Translations under genes and position numbers: made by a program
Notes under the pieces: generated by a model
What the model was told of the DNA's origin: nothing
Databases searched by the model: none
The model's input: only the letters and a program-made list of their open reading frames with translations
Origin: Brasenia schreberi
Lineage: Eukaryota; Streptophyta; Magnoliopsida; Nymphaeales; Cabombaceae
Assembly (NCBI GenBank): GCA_036023115.1
Contig: JAYKKT010000074.1
Location: 14,307,501-14,371,500 of the forward strand
Reading direction: 5' to 3'
Length of the DNA stretch: 64,000 nt
Shown here: in pieces, positions 1 to 11,290 of the stretch
Position numbering within the stretch: the first letter of the stretch is position 1
Layout: the number at the start of each line of letters is the position of its first letter

Positions 1-1190
1 TTTTTTAATCTTTTAATTAAACACAATCTTGTATGTTATATATTTGTATATAATATATTCTTACATATTATTTTATGCAATACAAATTGATTGACAATTA
101 TACAGTTCTATAAAATACATGGATTTGTAATGCATACACATTATCATGATATCACAGGTGCTTTTGATGCGTAGATGTTATGGAACTTTACATGCCAGAT
201 CGTGTAGTTCATCAGTTTGGCAGGCATTAAGGCATCCCAATAACATCCACAAGACCACCACTATAAAGAGACCTACGAAGCCTTACACGCATAAAGTACC
301 ATATGAGCCACATGACATGACTTGTGAAACTCTGCTTATATTATTTTGAGCTTTAGTATTTGGAGTCCCAACACTGTACTCATAGAAGTATGACAAGGTA
401 TACATGGAGTAGTATATTTAGAATACACATCAATTTACTTTGCGAGATTTTAATATTCAGTTATATCCTACTCTACCTACTTCAATTAAGCAACATGATA
501 CATCATTCTGCATACAAGTAAACAAATCATTGTATTTCTATTAGTAGCATTTCCTTTTTTATTTTTCTTTATTCCCACATAATAACTTTCCTTTACATAA
601 TTTCTTATACCATTATATGAGTAAAATATGTCAGACACTTGCAACAACATAAGTACATTGAGAGCTTGCGTCACAATCATTGTCAGGTGATCCTATGCTG
701 CTAGGCCTCACAGAGACATATGAGGAACGCTACAAATGAATCCATCGGTTGACACTTGATGATGACGATGGTGAAGATGCATGACATTTTTTGTTTAGGT
801 TGTGTGTATGATGTTATTTTGTAAAATATATGATTTTCATTGAAAACCCAAAATCATGCAATTTCATATACAAATGGATAATAACACTTAGTCATCATCC
901 TCAATATTGTATACACCATCGTCTCTTGGTCCTCTCATTTGTATATATCAATCAATATATTCTTGAAATATAGCTAGTCAAATCCCAATACTTTCATCTC
1001 GATAACATTGCTATGATAGAAAGATAAGAGGTATTGGAGAACCATCAACATATATATATCTATAGAAAAATATAAACAAAATATATGATTAATATCTACT
1101 TCAATCTATGAATTGTCTATATAATGTAACGAAATATACATATATTATACTCACTGCAAGAAAATATTGTGTAGCATGATGATAGCACAT
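1..1190. other. AT-rich intergenic DNA, no gene seen
   Basis: Strongly AT-rich sequence with many stops in all frames. The short open frames near 146-349 and 486-680 lack recognisable domains and look like chance. It may include the 3' flank or terminal repeat of the decayed MULE that begins at about 1194, but I could not define a terminal inverted repeat. Confidence 0.5.
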
Positions 1191-1193
1191 ATA

Positions 1194-1550
1194 TCATACA
1201 TCCCTCACAATGGACTGCTTAGTGTTTAACACTAATAGTATAAATGTCGTCGACCCTATCATAGAGAGGAGTGCTAACGTTATGTTTCGTTGAGTAGCGA
1301 TAATTGAATCCATATCTGGTATAGATATCCAATGCTGACTAGAGCATGAACTATTTCTTATGTATGCAATACGTCGAATAACAACATCAATACCATCATT
1401 ATCTACAAAAGTCATGCATATATGACATGCTAATGTACCACCTCCTTCAAACACTCAGAGTTTTATGCCAACACTCCTCTCCTTATCAATTAAGTGCATT
1501 AATGACTTTGTACCTGTAAATTTTCATCTCCAATAACATTTACTCAAGTA
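1194..1550 (-). pseudogene. OTU-like C-terminal domain of the MULE
   Basis: The minus-strand frame from 1454 contains QHWISIPDMDSIIATQ followed by a stretch resembling NITLALLS. This matches the end of the OTU-like domain in plant MULE/OTU proteins, where the usual text is a HWMTMPDMGxLIA motif followed by a short beta strand. Just upstream, around 1520-1545, a degraded VIGDEN recalls the OTU catalytic-cysteine motif (usually GDGNCGFR), but the Cys is not visible and stops intervene. A deubiquitinase-like activity is therefore not expected. The assignment rests on motif resemblance and on the position downstream of the transposase fragment. Confidence 0.5.
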
Positions 1551-2399
1551 TTTATAGAGATGCAATAAAGTGTGATATTATTGTCTCCCATGTCAGTTCA
1601 AAGTCAAATGCTTAGAAATGTTTTCATCAATGTTTGAAAGAGGATCACAACTCCCCGAAGAGGAATGACCCAATCCAAGAGATGCATTGCATTCTCGACT
1701 ACATGTATGCCCACGCTACCTTTGTGTGAGGCAATCCTATTTGCTTACTCTCAAGTTGACAAGTCTCACCTCATAGATTTGTTAGATGTTCTTCCTTTAA
1801 GATGAAGTATTGGTGGTTCCTTTAGGGTACTCAAGACTCAACTGCTCATCCAATATCTTAACAAATTTGTCGTGCATCCTTTTCTACGTGATCGACAATA
1901 TATGAGATATCCTCTTCAATATTTAGTTTCTTTCAAAATTGATCAATAGTTGATAATTGTGTCGAAGAACTATATTTGAATAGAAGGTTGAGATCATGAG
2001 CACAAGATAGATCATGTAAATATCGTAAATTACATTGACACATTTCTATATCTAAACCTACCATCTAAACACAATTGTACTCTCCTACAATAATTTTAAG
2101 AGTTCATCATGATACTCTTCTTTGAAGGTTCACAACCAGATCTTCTCTCACATCAACATAACGCATGGTTTGAGTTCTTCATTCCTCAAATAATTTTTTT
2201 AATTATATAATTTACAACTCTATCAACAAATGTAATTATTTCCAAATTATGTCAAATCTAACAGTTGAGATACCAATGAACCATTTTAATCTTGCATATA
2301 TACTTTTTACCTAACAAATATGACTATACAATCATTATATATTTGAAGAATAGTAGATGTTATGAATGTATTGAAAATCAAATTCACATACATATTAGT

Positions 2400-2790
2400 C
2401 GTATGAGTATCATAAGGAATCACCCTTTCTGTCCATGGCGAGACAATTCTCTTAATATGAGTCCAACCATTGCTCTTTAATGTAGGAGAGTAGAGCAGAA
2501 AATTTTCTCAACTTCAACTCTATTACCTCTACTGCTTCCTTATAATTAACCTCATCTAATGAGTGGATGACTTTCCTCCAACTTATAGCAAACAAACTCA
2601 CCATATCTTTATTCCTTCTTAACCTTACAATAAATGCTTCAATATTTTTTGCTATATGTTGCATACATAAAAAGTGTAATATACCTACAAAAATTATTTG
2701 AATAATATTCAACAAAGCTAGATCATAATCACTACAGATAACATATGAAATTTCGTTTGTAGTACATAACTCTCTCACACACCTAACACC
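2400..2790 (-). pseudogene. MULE transposase core fragment
   Basis: The minus-strand frame beginning near 2778 reads through SYVICSDYDLALLNIIQ and HFLCMQHIAKNIEA. These correspond to the plant MULE/FAR1 transposase core, with a catalytic Asp in a 'TDRDLALMNA' context followed by 'HLLCxWHIxKN'. The second Asp context (SDYDLALLN) and the C..H motif (CMQHI) are preserved. The fragment ends in KEQWLDSY, where family members usually have the WxxxW/HFxxxTSNRVE region. No complete open frame remains. It belongs with the N-terminal fragment at 4038-4340 and the OTU-like fragment at 1194-1550. Confidence 0.6.
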
Positions 2791-2980
2791 CCCTAACGCC
2801 CAAACATAATTTTTTTCTTTTCTATACTCATAAAAGAAAAAGCTACGGAGAAATTCTTAGAGGTTGATATAAATCTAACAATCTTAAAGAAAGATATCTT
2901 ATACTTGAAAAAATTAGAAAAATATATAACCGTTAATGACATTAATATAGAGTAAACATTAATACAAAATAGTAAGATAC

Positions 2981-3935
2981 ATGTTTGTCGTATGTATATA
3001 TGCTGTCAAATTTTAATTTTTATATAAATGCATGAAGTACATGCACAAAAGGAGGACGCACAAATACAATATCACTCATTATATTCGTATTAGGGATTTT
3101 ATGATGTTATGTATGATAATGATTAATGTCTAGATCGTATAATAGTTATTGTAAAATACTTCAAGAATCATGATGAACCTTCCTAATTTTCATCCTTGAA
3201 TTGTAAATATGCCTTTCCGTACTCATATTTTCCTCATTCACTCCAAATACGTTAAAATGTGCTTTAATTTATAATGGTTGTATGTGAGATCTTTTGTTAC
3301 TGTACTCATAGCTACTTAACCTTCTTGTATGTCCTTCAAAATACAATACTAAATGATGGTTATGTATCTCATTCACTACATACAACTTTCAATAACCATT
3401 TCCTCTACCCTCTCATGTTAATAAGAATGGACAATCAACCTTCTTCGTGCAAACTCGTCAACAAATATATTATATGGTGCACTAAAATCATTGTCACATC
3501 CATTGATTTTAGTTACTTATGTTTGTCGTATGTATATGTGCTATCAAATTTTAATTTCTATATAAATGCATGAAGTACGTGCACGGAAATCGGATACGTA
3601 AATACAATATCACTAATTATATCTATATTAGGGATTTTATGATGTTATGTATTATAATGATTAATATCTAGATCGTATAATAGTTATTGTAAAATACTTC
3701 AAGAATCATGATCTTCCTTCCTAATTTTCATCCTTGTACTCATATTTTCCTCATTCACTCACTTCAAATGAGTTAAAATATTGTATGTGTGATCTTTTGT
3801 TACTGTACTCATAGCTACTCAATCTTCTTGTATATCCTTTAAGATACAATCCTAAATGACAATTATGTATCTCATTCGCTACATACAACTTTCAATAACC
3901 ATTCCCTCTACTCTCTCACGTTAATAACAAGGGAC
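2981..3935. repeat. Direct duplication, offset 538 bp
   Basis: The sequence starting at 2981 (atgtttgtcgtatgtatat) recurs at 3519 with the same following text, including tataaatgcatgaagta. Similarity continues for roughly 420-450 bp, with small indels, to about 3440 and 3935. Mismatches are frequent enough that the duplication is not recent. The spacer at 3448-3496 carries a copy of MULE coding sequence from about 4210-4258. Confidence 0.85.
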
Positions 3936-4037
3936 AATCAACCATCTCCATGCCCGTCAACCTAGTACTTTTAACATCAATATTTTAAATTTGCTTATAT
4001 TTATCACTCCTTTCACACCCAAGTCATACCGTGCTTA

Positions 4038-4340
4038 TTATGTTTTTCTCTTCAAACGACTAATAAGCGTAACAATGGTATAATTTCTCCCAACTAGTCT
4101 TACATAATCAATGAGTCTATTATAACTCCTAAACATACATCCATCACAAACAAGTGAATAGTCTAGCTCATTACCCTTGCAGTCAACAAATTCATCTTCT
4201 AACTCTTCTGTAAACTCGTCAACAAATATATTATCCGGTGCATTAAAATCATTGTCAAACTCTTTAGTCATTATACGATAAGTACATTGATTAGTCGTCA
4301 TCTTCTCTGAATGGCTTCCATCGTAAGTACTTCTATTCAA
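4038..4340 (-). pseudogene. N-terminal fragment of FAR1-like MULE protein
   Basis: This 100-codon frame has an acidic N-terminal half (DEFTEELEDEFVD). It then reads FRSYNRLIDYVRLVGRNYTI, resembling the 'F.SR..L..WVR..GR..G.VIV.KRS' signature at the start of plant FAR1-related/MULE proteins. It ends shortly afterwards at a stop. A piece of this coding sequence (about 4210-4258) is repeated at 3448-3496, showing that the element was internally rearranged. An independent small host gene is unlikely given the matching downstream fragments. Confidence 0.5.
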
Positions 4341-4399
4341 ATTGTTTTTATTTTAAAATAAAGACATGAATATCAAATATAAGGGAGAACAATATTTGG

Positions 4400-4565
4400 T
4401 TAAAGGAGATGCGGGGCAGGCACATCTCTGTCCTAAGGGAACATGTCTAGGCTGCATCTCCCTTAAGACGGGTGACATGTCGAAACCATGTCTCCCTGAA
4501 GGAGGGAGACACGATCAAGACACGTCTCTCCATGTGGAGGGACGTGTCTGGACAATGTTTTCTTT
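4400..4565. repeat. Cluster of short GAGA/TCTC inverted motifs
   Basis: Within about 165 bp there are repeated imperfect palindromic words such as gggagatgc, gcatctccc, catgtctccctgaaggaggg and gacacgtctctcc. The GC content is well above that of the flanks. The same word family recurs at 12780-13290. The apparent open frame at 4366-4632 reads through this low-complexity tract and has no recognisable domain. Confidence 0.55.
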
Positions 4566-4632
4566 CGTGGTTCCGACGCCCAACCAACTTCACCCAAAAC
4601 TAGGAATCATCTTCAAACATTTGAAAAATTAA

Positions 4633-5100
4633 AAGATTTAAAACAAAGCAAAAACGATCACATGATTTTATTAAAAATAAACTTTTCAAATTCAAGAAAA
4701 ATTCATAAGTGAGTCAGATCAATTGTATCCTCGATTTTCTTTTTCTATTTTTATTTCTTAGTTCGTTTGATTCCAACTGGGATTATAAGTAACTAATCAA
4801 TGATAGTTGGTTGCAAATAATCATATATCACTTATCAATAGATGAAAATCGGTCTCCTGTAGAAGAGGAAAAAATTATCAAAATTTGCCATGGAGAGGAG
4901 AGAGAAAATATTGTTTGTGTGGGGGTATTTTAGGTATTTATGAAATTTGAGGTGTATGTAAAGTAAAAGGGGTGTGCGGATAGTAATACCCATTTGATAA
5001 TTCAATATTGGTATATGTTAACACTAAGAGATTTCTGTGGATGCATTTGCAAGAATAATAAAATGTTGATCAAAATTTCATCACACAACACATTAGAGGA
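4633..5100. other. Intergenic, nothing recognised
   Basis: AT-rich sequence without credible coding potential, between the GAGA/TCTC cluster and a hAT-like repeat. No RNA gene or element boundary was seen. Confidence 0.5.
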
Positions 5101-5110
5101 ATTAGTAGGT

Positions 5111-5349
5111 ATAGACAACCGCCCAGAATTTGGAACTGTAACTGAACTGGCATAGAGTCGGTTCCGGTTTGAGTTCAAAACTGCTTGAAACCAATAATCT
5201 GATAAAAAGTAATTTAAAAGTACTATTGGTTTTTAAAAGGGTGCAAAGTGAGAGTCCCGATTCTGATTCCGGTTTCACCGGTTTTAGGTCCAGCCAGTTC
5301 TTGAACCAGTTTGGTTATGGTTGGACTGGTTAGAAACTGATCATGTCTA
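5111..5349. mobile_element. Short hAT-like element, GGTTC-rich
   Basis: The left end reads tagacaaccgc and the right end reads gatcatgtcta, giving short TAGACA/TGTCTA inverted ends. The interior is rich in GGTTC/GAACC words (ccggtttgagttc, tcaccggttttagg, cttgaaccagtttgg). The same word set and ends occur at 17122-17571. Flanks tagtaggt (5103-5110) and ttgtaggc (5350-5357) match at 6 of 8 positions and could be a decayed 8-bp target duplication. No coding capacity. Confidence 0.45.
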
Positions 5350-7480
5350 TTGTAGGCGTATATGACCTATATCCACAAAAGCAAGGCTACGACTCATATT
5401 TTTACAAAGTATTTCTTTACGTATACACTCAGACCTCGTCGATGCTGGTAAACAACTAAATCACCGTCGAGATTCGCCATTATTTCTATTTGGGTGAAAC
5501 TGTGTCCTAAGAGCATGACGTGTCGTGTTGTGTCTAACACTGCATGCCATGTCCAAACAAGTGTAAAACCATGTTGTGTTATGCTGGATGTGTCATGTCC
5601 CCTTCATCATGTCGAGCTTAAACCAATAGGTGTCGTATTGTGTTAGGTACAAAATGTTTTCTGCTTTGAGTTCTGTTTTGTGTAAGAAACAGGTTGTGTT
5701 CATGTCAGCTTTGAAAAAGGTTTTGATTCAGACTTAGAACCTGTTTCACCCATTTCAGACTTGAGCCAGGGTTCTGTGTAGACATAGGAACATAGAATAC
5801 TCGCTATAATACTCAGTTTGGGCCATAAATGGATCTAGGACAACATATTTAGATAAATGATAAGTTTTTGGGTCATTTAAGGTTCAATGTGGATTCAATT
5901 TTCTGTTAGTCTCGTAATTTAATAAATTTTAATATTATTATGATTTTTAAAATTATTAGAAATTAAAATTGGAGGATTTAGAGTGATAAGAATGGTCTAG
6001 TGGTTTAGGAATTAGATCTAACACTCCTTTAGGTAGGGGGTTATACATTTTTTAGTTGAACAATACTAGAAGTGATTTTCTATGAATGATTTAAATATGA
6101 TTAATTATTAAATATTTTATTAATACTTCTTGAATATTATTTGAATTTGAGGGGCTATTTGATATACTTTTGAGATAATCTTGTTATAACTTAATTGATA
6201 ATGAGCATTATTTGATATCTTTGACACAAAGTGTGATTTGATATTATGTGAATATGGATTTGGACATGTGGATAACATAGAATTGGTTTTAAAACATAAT
6301 AATATATAGATCTACGAGGCATACTTGTGTGGTTTGTGTGTTGTCTTTAGAGACTTATAGGCTCCTCTTGTATTTCGGCTTGAGGCGGAATACATAATGT
6401 GTTCTTGGATACTCTACCATGAGAGTCGGCATGGTTTGATCTTGGTGAATAGGGTGATCAAGATCATGTGAAAGAGTGTTGGACAACTCTCACGACTTGG
6501 TTTAGACAACCGTATGGACTATAAATATCGGAATTGATGTTATGTGTGTGTGCTCACATGAGTTGGTTTGAAAGCATAAATTTAAATATAAAGATTTATT
6601 TATTATAAATTGTTTGTGAAACATACATACTTTTAGTATGAGTTATATTAAGAGGTATGCAACTTTCCTACTGGGGTGTGGGCAGAATTCACCCTACTAT
6701 TTTACAGTTTATCCATAAGGTAGTACATCGAGGATGCATGGAACTGGGCGGTTGTTGGTTGGAGTATCAGTATCGAAATGGTAGGGATAAGATTAGAGTT
6801 AGAATTTAGAATATGAATTTCTACATGTTAATTTAGGGATTATGTTCGGTGGCCCACATTGTTTAGAGGATTTTGCTTAAACTTTACAAACAGTTTGAGT
6901 TTGCTATTTTATTTAAGTTGATTGGTTTTGCTTGGCTTTATTATTGTTTATGCTCATAATCGTGAGAGCATGATCACAATTCGTGCTGGTGTGACATATA
7001 TATATATATATATACGGAGTTCAAGACAGAGGATACAGGACTTCAGGATTAAGAAAAATAACGATACTTGATTTTATTTCTTGTTTTAGTTGCATCTTCA
7101 TCGTAGTTAAAGAAATTTCTTTTGTTTCAAGATCCATTTACAGTGCTGTTTGTTCTGTACATTCAGTTTACACGTTCCTCAATCTTTATTTGTGTTTTAG
7201 AAGAGAACTTTCGTGTCAACAGTATATTTAAAAGCCTAGTGCTCTGATATTTGGGTACTGGGACACGAGTTCTATGATACCAGTTGAAGTACTGGTTCCA
7301 ATAGATCCACATTTATCTGGATATTTGGGTTCCTCGTTTATGTCACGGGCAGGATCAACACAGATAGTGTGGGTTCTGCCACAAAGTTCCGTAAATCAAA
7401 CGGGGCCTAGTTGGACTCGAACACCCAGCCGAAAACAGACTTACCTTTAATATGTTTGGATTTGGTGGAGGCAGATTCTA
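5350..7480. other. Intergenic, no gene recognised
   Basis: About 2.1 kb with no supported coding region. It contains a tRNA-like tract near 5990-6050 (A-box-like ggtctagtgg) and an (AT)n run at about 6992-7013. Parts of 6200-7000 read like worn LTR sequence, but no second copy, primer-binding site or coding region allows that to be claimed. Confidence 0.4.
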
Positions 7481-7890
7481 ATACAGATCCGATCCGATTT
7501 TGTCCGTAGTGGAACATGTACAGTAACAGGAGTAGACCATCAGCTCTGTGACCCTTATACAGAAGCCATCCAACTTCTTGCGTCGCGGGAAGGGAAGGAA
7601 GGAACGGCGTTGCAGCACAGAACGGACCAAAGCGCTCCAGTACGCAAGCGCATACGTCATAGCGCGCGAAGGGGTAACCTGTAACCAGGCCTTGGGTCCC
7701 ACCCTCGCGCCGTGAAGGATGCCATGTCAGCAGCGCGGACTCCAACGTAGCGGCTGTCAAGTATTCGCCTGAGGGATACACGCCCCTTGAAAATTTGAAA
7801 TGACTTCATTACCCTTATTGTTTGACCACGCGACGCATTAGTGGAGAGGCCCGGACCCAACTGGTCACGGAATGCGTGCCCAGTCAAGTT
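7480..7890. other. GC-rich, CpG-rich island without a recognisable gene
   Basis: This ~400-bp stretch is rich in CG dinucleotides (cgtcgcggg, catagcgcgcg, ctcgcgccgtg) and stands out sharply from AT-rich flanks. Overlapping open frames on the minus strand (7407-7781, 7657-7887) show no known domain and are typical of GC-rich non-coding DNA. Composition resembles the region just upstream of the AAE3 gene at 17.7-18.0 kb, so an orphan promoter or remnant first exon is possible. That is inference. Confidence 0.35.
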
Positions 7891-7899
7891 TTCTTTGTT

Positions 7900-8120
7900 T
7901 GACGAGACAACCGGAATCGAATCGAGCTAGAAACCGGCGGAACCAGAACTGAAAACCACACAGTTCGGTTCTGGTTTCATTCTTATAAAACCGAAATGCA
8001 CCGGTGATTTTAAACTTTTAAATAAATTATTAGTTTCAGACAATTTCATACTCAAATAGAAACCGCTTCGAAACCAGTGATTCTAAAACTGATTCCAAAT
8101 TTTGAGCTAATCAAATAGAG
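7900..8120. repeat. GGTTC-rich dispersed repeat
   Basis: Contains gacaaccggaatcgaat, gaaaccggcggaaccagaac and gttcggttctggtttc, the word set seen in the hAT-like repeats at 5111 and 17122. The ends were not located, so this is listed as a repeat fragment only. Confidence 0.4.
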
Positions 8121-8666
8121 GACAAGTGTTGTTTGATTACGAGACTAAGACTAAGAAACTAAAACTTTTTTGTCTTGTTGGCAGCTTCAACCACTGTTTG
8201 TTTTGGCATATTCGCGAGTTATACGAGCCAAACGTCAGCTTGCTGTTGAACTAAGAATTTATTTTTATATATTGGGATCCGAAATAAACTTAACTGCTTA
8301 GCTTCTAAGCGTACGTGACTCTAGATGGATCTAAGTCAATAGCCTGGATCCAGCAACCAAATTGAATCTAGACGGATCTAAGTCGATCGATCATCTGGAT
8401 CCAGACGTCAGTTTCAACGACGAAACTTCCTCCCATCATATTCAGGCTTGGGTCAAAAGCAAGTGTTTTTTTAAGAACATATGGGCCCGTCACCCGACTG
8501 GAATTCACCACGTAAATACGACACCAAGTTGGACCTCCGGGCCTTGTCGAGTTAGGTTAAGGTCTTTGTATTCAGAGGGTGGTAGAGAAAAGGCGCCTAA
8601 TTCATCCACAGAACCGACTGAATTTAAGATCTTTGGTTGACTGACGTGACTCGATGCATACCCCAA

Positions 8667-8967
8667 TAGAGATGTCAATATGGGCCTGGTCGTGCCAGCC
8701 CACATTTTACATGGACCGCTAAAGTCCTGTTCTGGCCCAGATATAAAAATATTGTATATATTTTTTCGATTACATGCATATATACTATATGTATGTATAT
8801 TTTTTTATTACATTTATATATTAAAGTTTTTTTGTTACATGTATATATTTCTTAGTACATGTACATATATATGATATATATGGCTCATATATATACAAAT
8901 ATATATACATATATGTATAGTTTTTTATTAGATGTATATATGTGTGTATGTGAATATAAGCCATATA

Positions 8968-9025
<58 letters not shown>

Positions 9026-9185
9026 TTACCTGTATATGTCTTATTGAAACTTGAAATACTAAGGTTGGATTTGAATTTTAAACAGATTCAGACCTAATCC
9101 AATATCCAATGAACGTGTGGAGACTGCATCAGCCCCAGGGTCGAGCTGGACCAGCCATAGGAACAAGCCCATTTTGACATCTCTA
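8667..9185. mobile_element. Non-autonomous hAT-type MITE with internal (AT)n
   Basis: The left end tagagatgtcaatatgggc and the right end gcccattttgacatctcta are near-perfect inverted repeats of about 19 bp. TAGAGATGTCAA-type ends are typical of plant hAT elements. Flanking octamers taccccaa (8659-8666) and aaccgcaa (9186-9193) agree at 6 of 8 bases, consistent with an aged 8-bp duplication. The 519-bp interior has no transposase. It is dominated by TA-rich microsatellite sequence, so small open frames here (MYIYMIY-type peptides) are artefacts. Confidence 0.7.
8970..9009. repeat. (AT)n microsatellite
   Basis: An uninterrupted run of about 20 AT units inside the hAT-type MITE, with further imperfect (TATG/TATA) repeats on both sides. 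Confidence 0.95.
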
Positions 9186-9282
9186 AACCGCAACCAGTCT
9201 TGAAATATTTTGTGTTTAATGAAAAGGTTGGTTTGGTCTTTTAACCTGAAATAGTACAAAACAACAACAACTAATCCTTTTC

Positions 9283-11290
9283 CCATACTAGACGGGGTCG
9301 GCTACACGGATTCTTTGTTTCCAGAGATCCCTATTGTGTGCCATGTTAGCAGTTAACTCCCAATAAGCTAGATCATTCTTTATTGTTTTTTTCCAACACT
9401 TTTGTGGTCGTCCTCTACCTCTTTTAATACTTTTCAAATTTAGTTTTTCTAACATTCTTAGAGGTTCTTCTTTTGATCTTCTTTCTATATGTCCAAACCA
9501 TCTTAAACGATGTTATCTCATTTTATCCTCTATTGGTGCCACTCCTAATTTGTTTCTAATAACTTCATTATGTATACGGTCTTTTCTTGTATGACCACTC
9601 ATCCATCTCAACATCTTCATTTCTGTCACAGACATCTTTTGTACATGTTGATGATTAACCACCCAACACTTAGAACCATAAAACATGGCAGGCCTAATTG
9701 TTGCTCTATAATATTTACCTTTTAATTTTAATGGTATCTTCTTATTACAAAGAATACTTGATGCTCCTCTCCATTTTAACCAACCAGCATTAATTCTATG
9801 TGTAACATCTCCATCTATTCTTCTATCACTCTGAAAAATTGACCCTAAGTATTTAAAACTTTCCTTTTGGGGAATGCAATGTGTAACAATTTTAATTTTT
9901 ATGTCCTCTGAAGTAACAAAATGATCAAACTTACATTCCATATATTCTGTCTTTGTTCTACTAAGTCGGAGGCCTTTGCTTTCTAATGTTTCTTTCCATA
10001 GTTCCAATTTTCTATTAACTTTTTCCTTAGACTCCTCCACTAATACAATGTCATCTGCAAATAACATACACCAAGGTACTTCATCTTGAACATGTTTTGT
10101 TAACTCATCCATCACCATTATAAATAAGTATGGACTTAAAATTGATCCTTGATGTAACCCAGTATTAACTTCAAAGAAGTCTGTCGTTCCTTCTTCAGTC
10201 CTCACACATGTTTTTGCACCATTATACATGTCTCTTACAAGGTTAATATATGTCAATGGGATACCTCTTTTTTCCAAAATTCTCCAAAGAACCTCCCTCG
10301 GTACCCTATCATAAGCTTTTTCTAGATCAATAAATATCATGTGAAGGTCTTTCTTTTTTGTGCTAAAATGTTACATAAGGCGTCTCAAAAGGTGAATTGC
10401 TTCAATAGTAGACCTGCTTGGCATGAATCCAAATTGGTTCTTTGTTGTACTTGATACTTGTCTTAACCTACGTTCGATAATTCTTTCCCATAATTTCATA
10501 AATTTCATAGTATGACTCATTAACTTGATACCTCGATAATTCACACAATTTTGAATGTCTTCCTTGTTCTTATATATGAGTATAAGTGTACTTACTCTCC
10601 ATTCCTCGGGCATCTTTTGGTTTTTCCAGATTTCATTAAATAGTCTTGTGAGCCAAGTGATTCCTATTTCTCCTAGTATTTTCCAAACTTCTATAGGAAT
10701 ATTATTTGGTCCTACCGATTTACCACCCTCTATATGTTTAAGAGCATCTTTGACTTCATTCTTTTGAATACGTCGGTAGAAATTGTGGTTTATATACTTT
10801 TCTGATTTGGCTAACTCTCCTAAACTAAAACTAACATCTTTATTTTCATTAAAAAGATTATAAAAATAGTTTTTCCATCTATTTCCTATATCATCATTTG
10901 CCACTAGAATTTTTTCATCCTCATCTTTTATACATCTAACATAATTAAGATCTTTAGTTTTCTTATCTCTAGCCCTAGCTATCCTAAAAATATCTCTTTC
11001 ACCCTCTTTTGAGTTGAGTTTTCTATATAAGTCTTCTCAAATCTTAGCTTTTGCTTCACTAACGGCCTTTTTTGCTTCCTTCTTTGCTTTCTTATAAGCT
11101 TCTAAAGTTTCACTAGTTTTCTTAGCATAATGTAATTTGTAACATGCCCTCTTTGCCTTTATTTTATTTTGTACTACTTCACTCCACCACCAAGCTTCTT
11201 TTTATGTCAGTACACCTCCCTTAGATACCCCTAACACATCTTTCGCCACTTTCCTAATATGTATAGCCATATTGTTCCACATATCACAGG
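9283..11290 (-). pseudogene. RTE LINE copy 1, reverse transcriptase region
   Basis: The frames at 10904-10371 and 10340-9513 give RT motifs in order: [78 protein letters not shown], and the catalytic [14 protein letters not shown]. The C-terminal part has LRWFGHIERRS and ends VADPV just before the tail. The FADD active site is intact. The frame is broken near 10345-10370, by a stop at about 9513 and by stops in the 10905-11230 linker. In active relatives the RT copies the element RNA at the nicked target. It is the best preserved RT of the three copies. Confidence 0.8.

Larger units (their letters stand above)
1194..4340 (-). mobile_element. Decayed MULE (Mutator-like) element with OTU-like C-terminus
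   Basis: Three fragments appear in order on the minus strand. They are a FAR1/MULE-type N-terminal piece (4340-4038), a MULE transposase piece (about 2790-2400) and an OTU-protease-like C-terminal piece (about 1550-1194). The same order is known from a plant family of MULE transposases fused to an OTU cysteine-protease-like domain. The coding sequence is broken by stops and frameshifts. It is also disrupted by a direct duplication (2981-3440 and 3519-3935) lying between the N-terminal and transposase pieces. Terminal inverted repeats were not identified, so the outer limits are those of recognisable coding sequence only. No part can be active. Confidence 0.6.

Noticed and set aside
4366..4632. 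88-codon open frame suggesting a small gene
   Set aside because: It reads through the GAGA/TCTC repeat cluster, has no domain, and its composition follows the repeat.
7407..7887. Overlapping minus-strand frames of 124, 76 and 74 codons
   Set aside because: These are mutually overlapping frames in a CpG-rich tract with no recognisable motif or splice structure.
8740..9047. Tyr/Ile-rich peptides encoded across TA-rich DNA
   Set aside because: Microsatellite translation inside a MITE.
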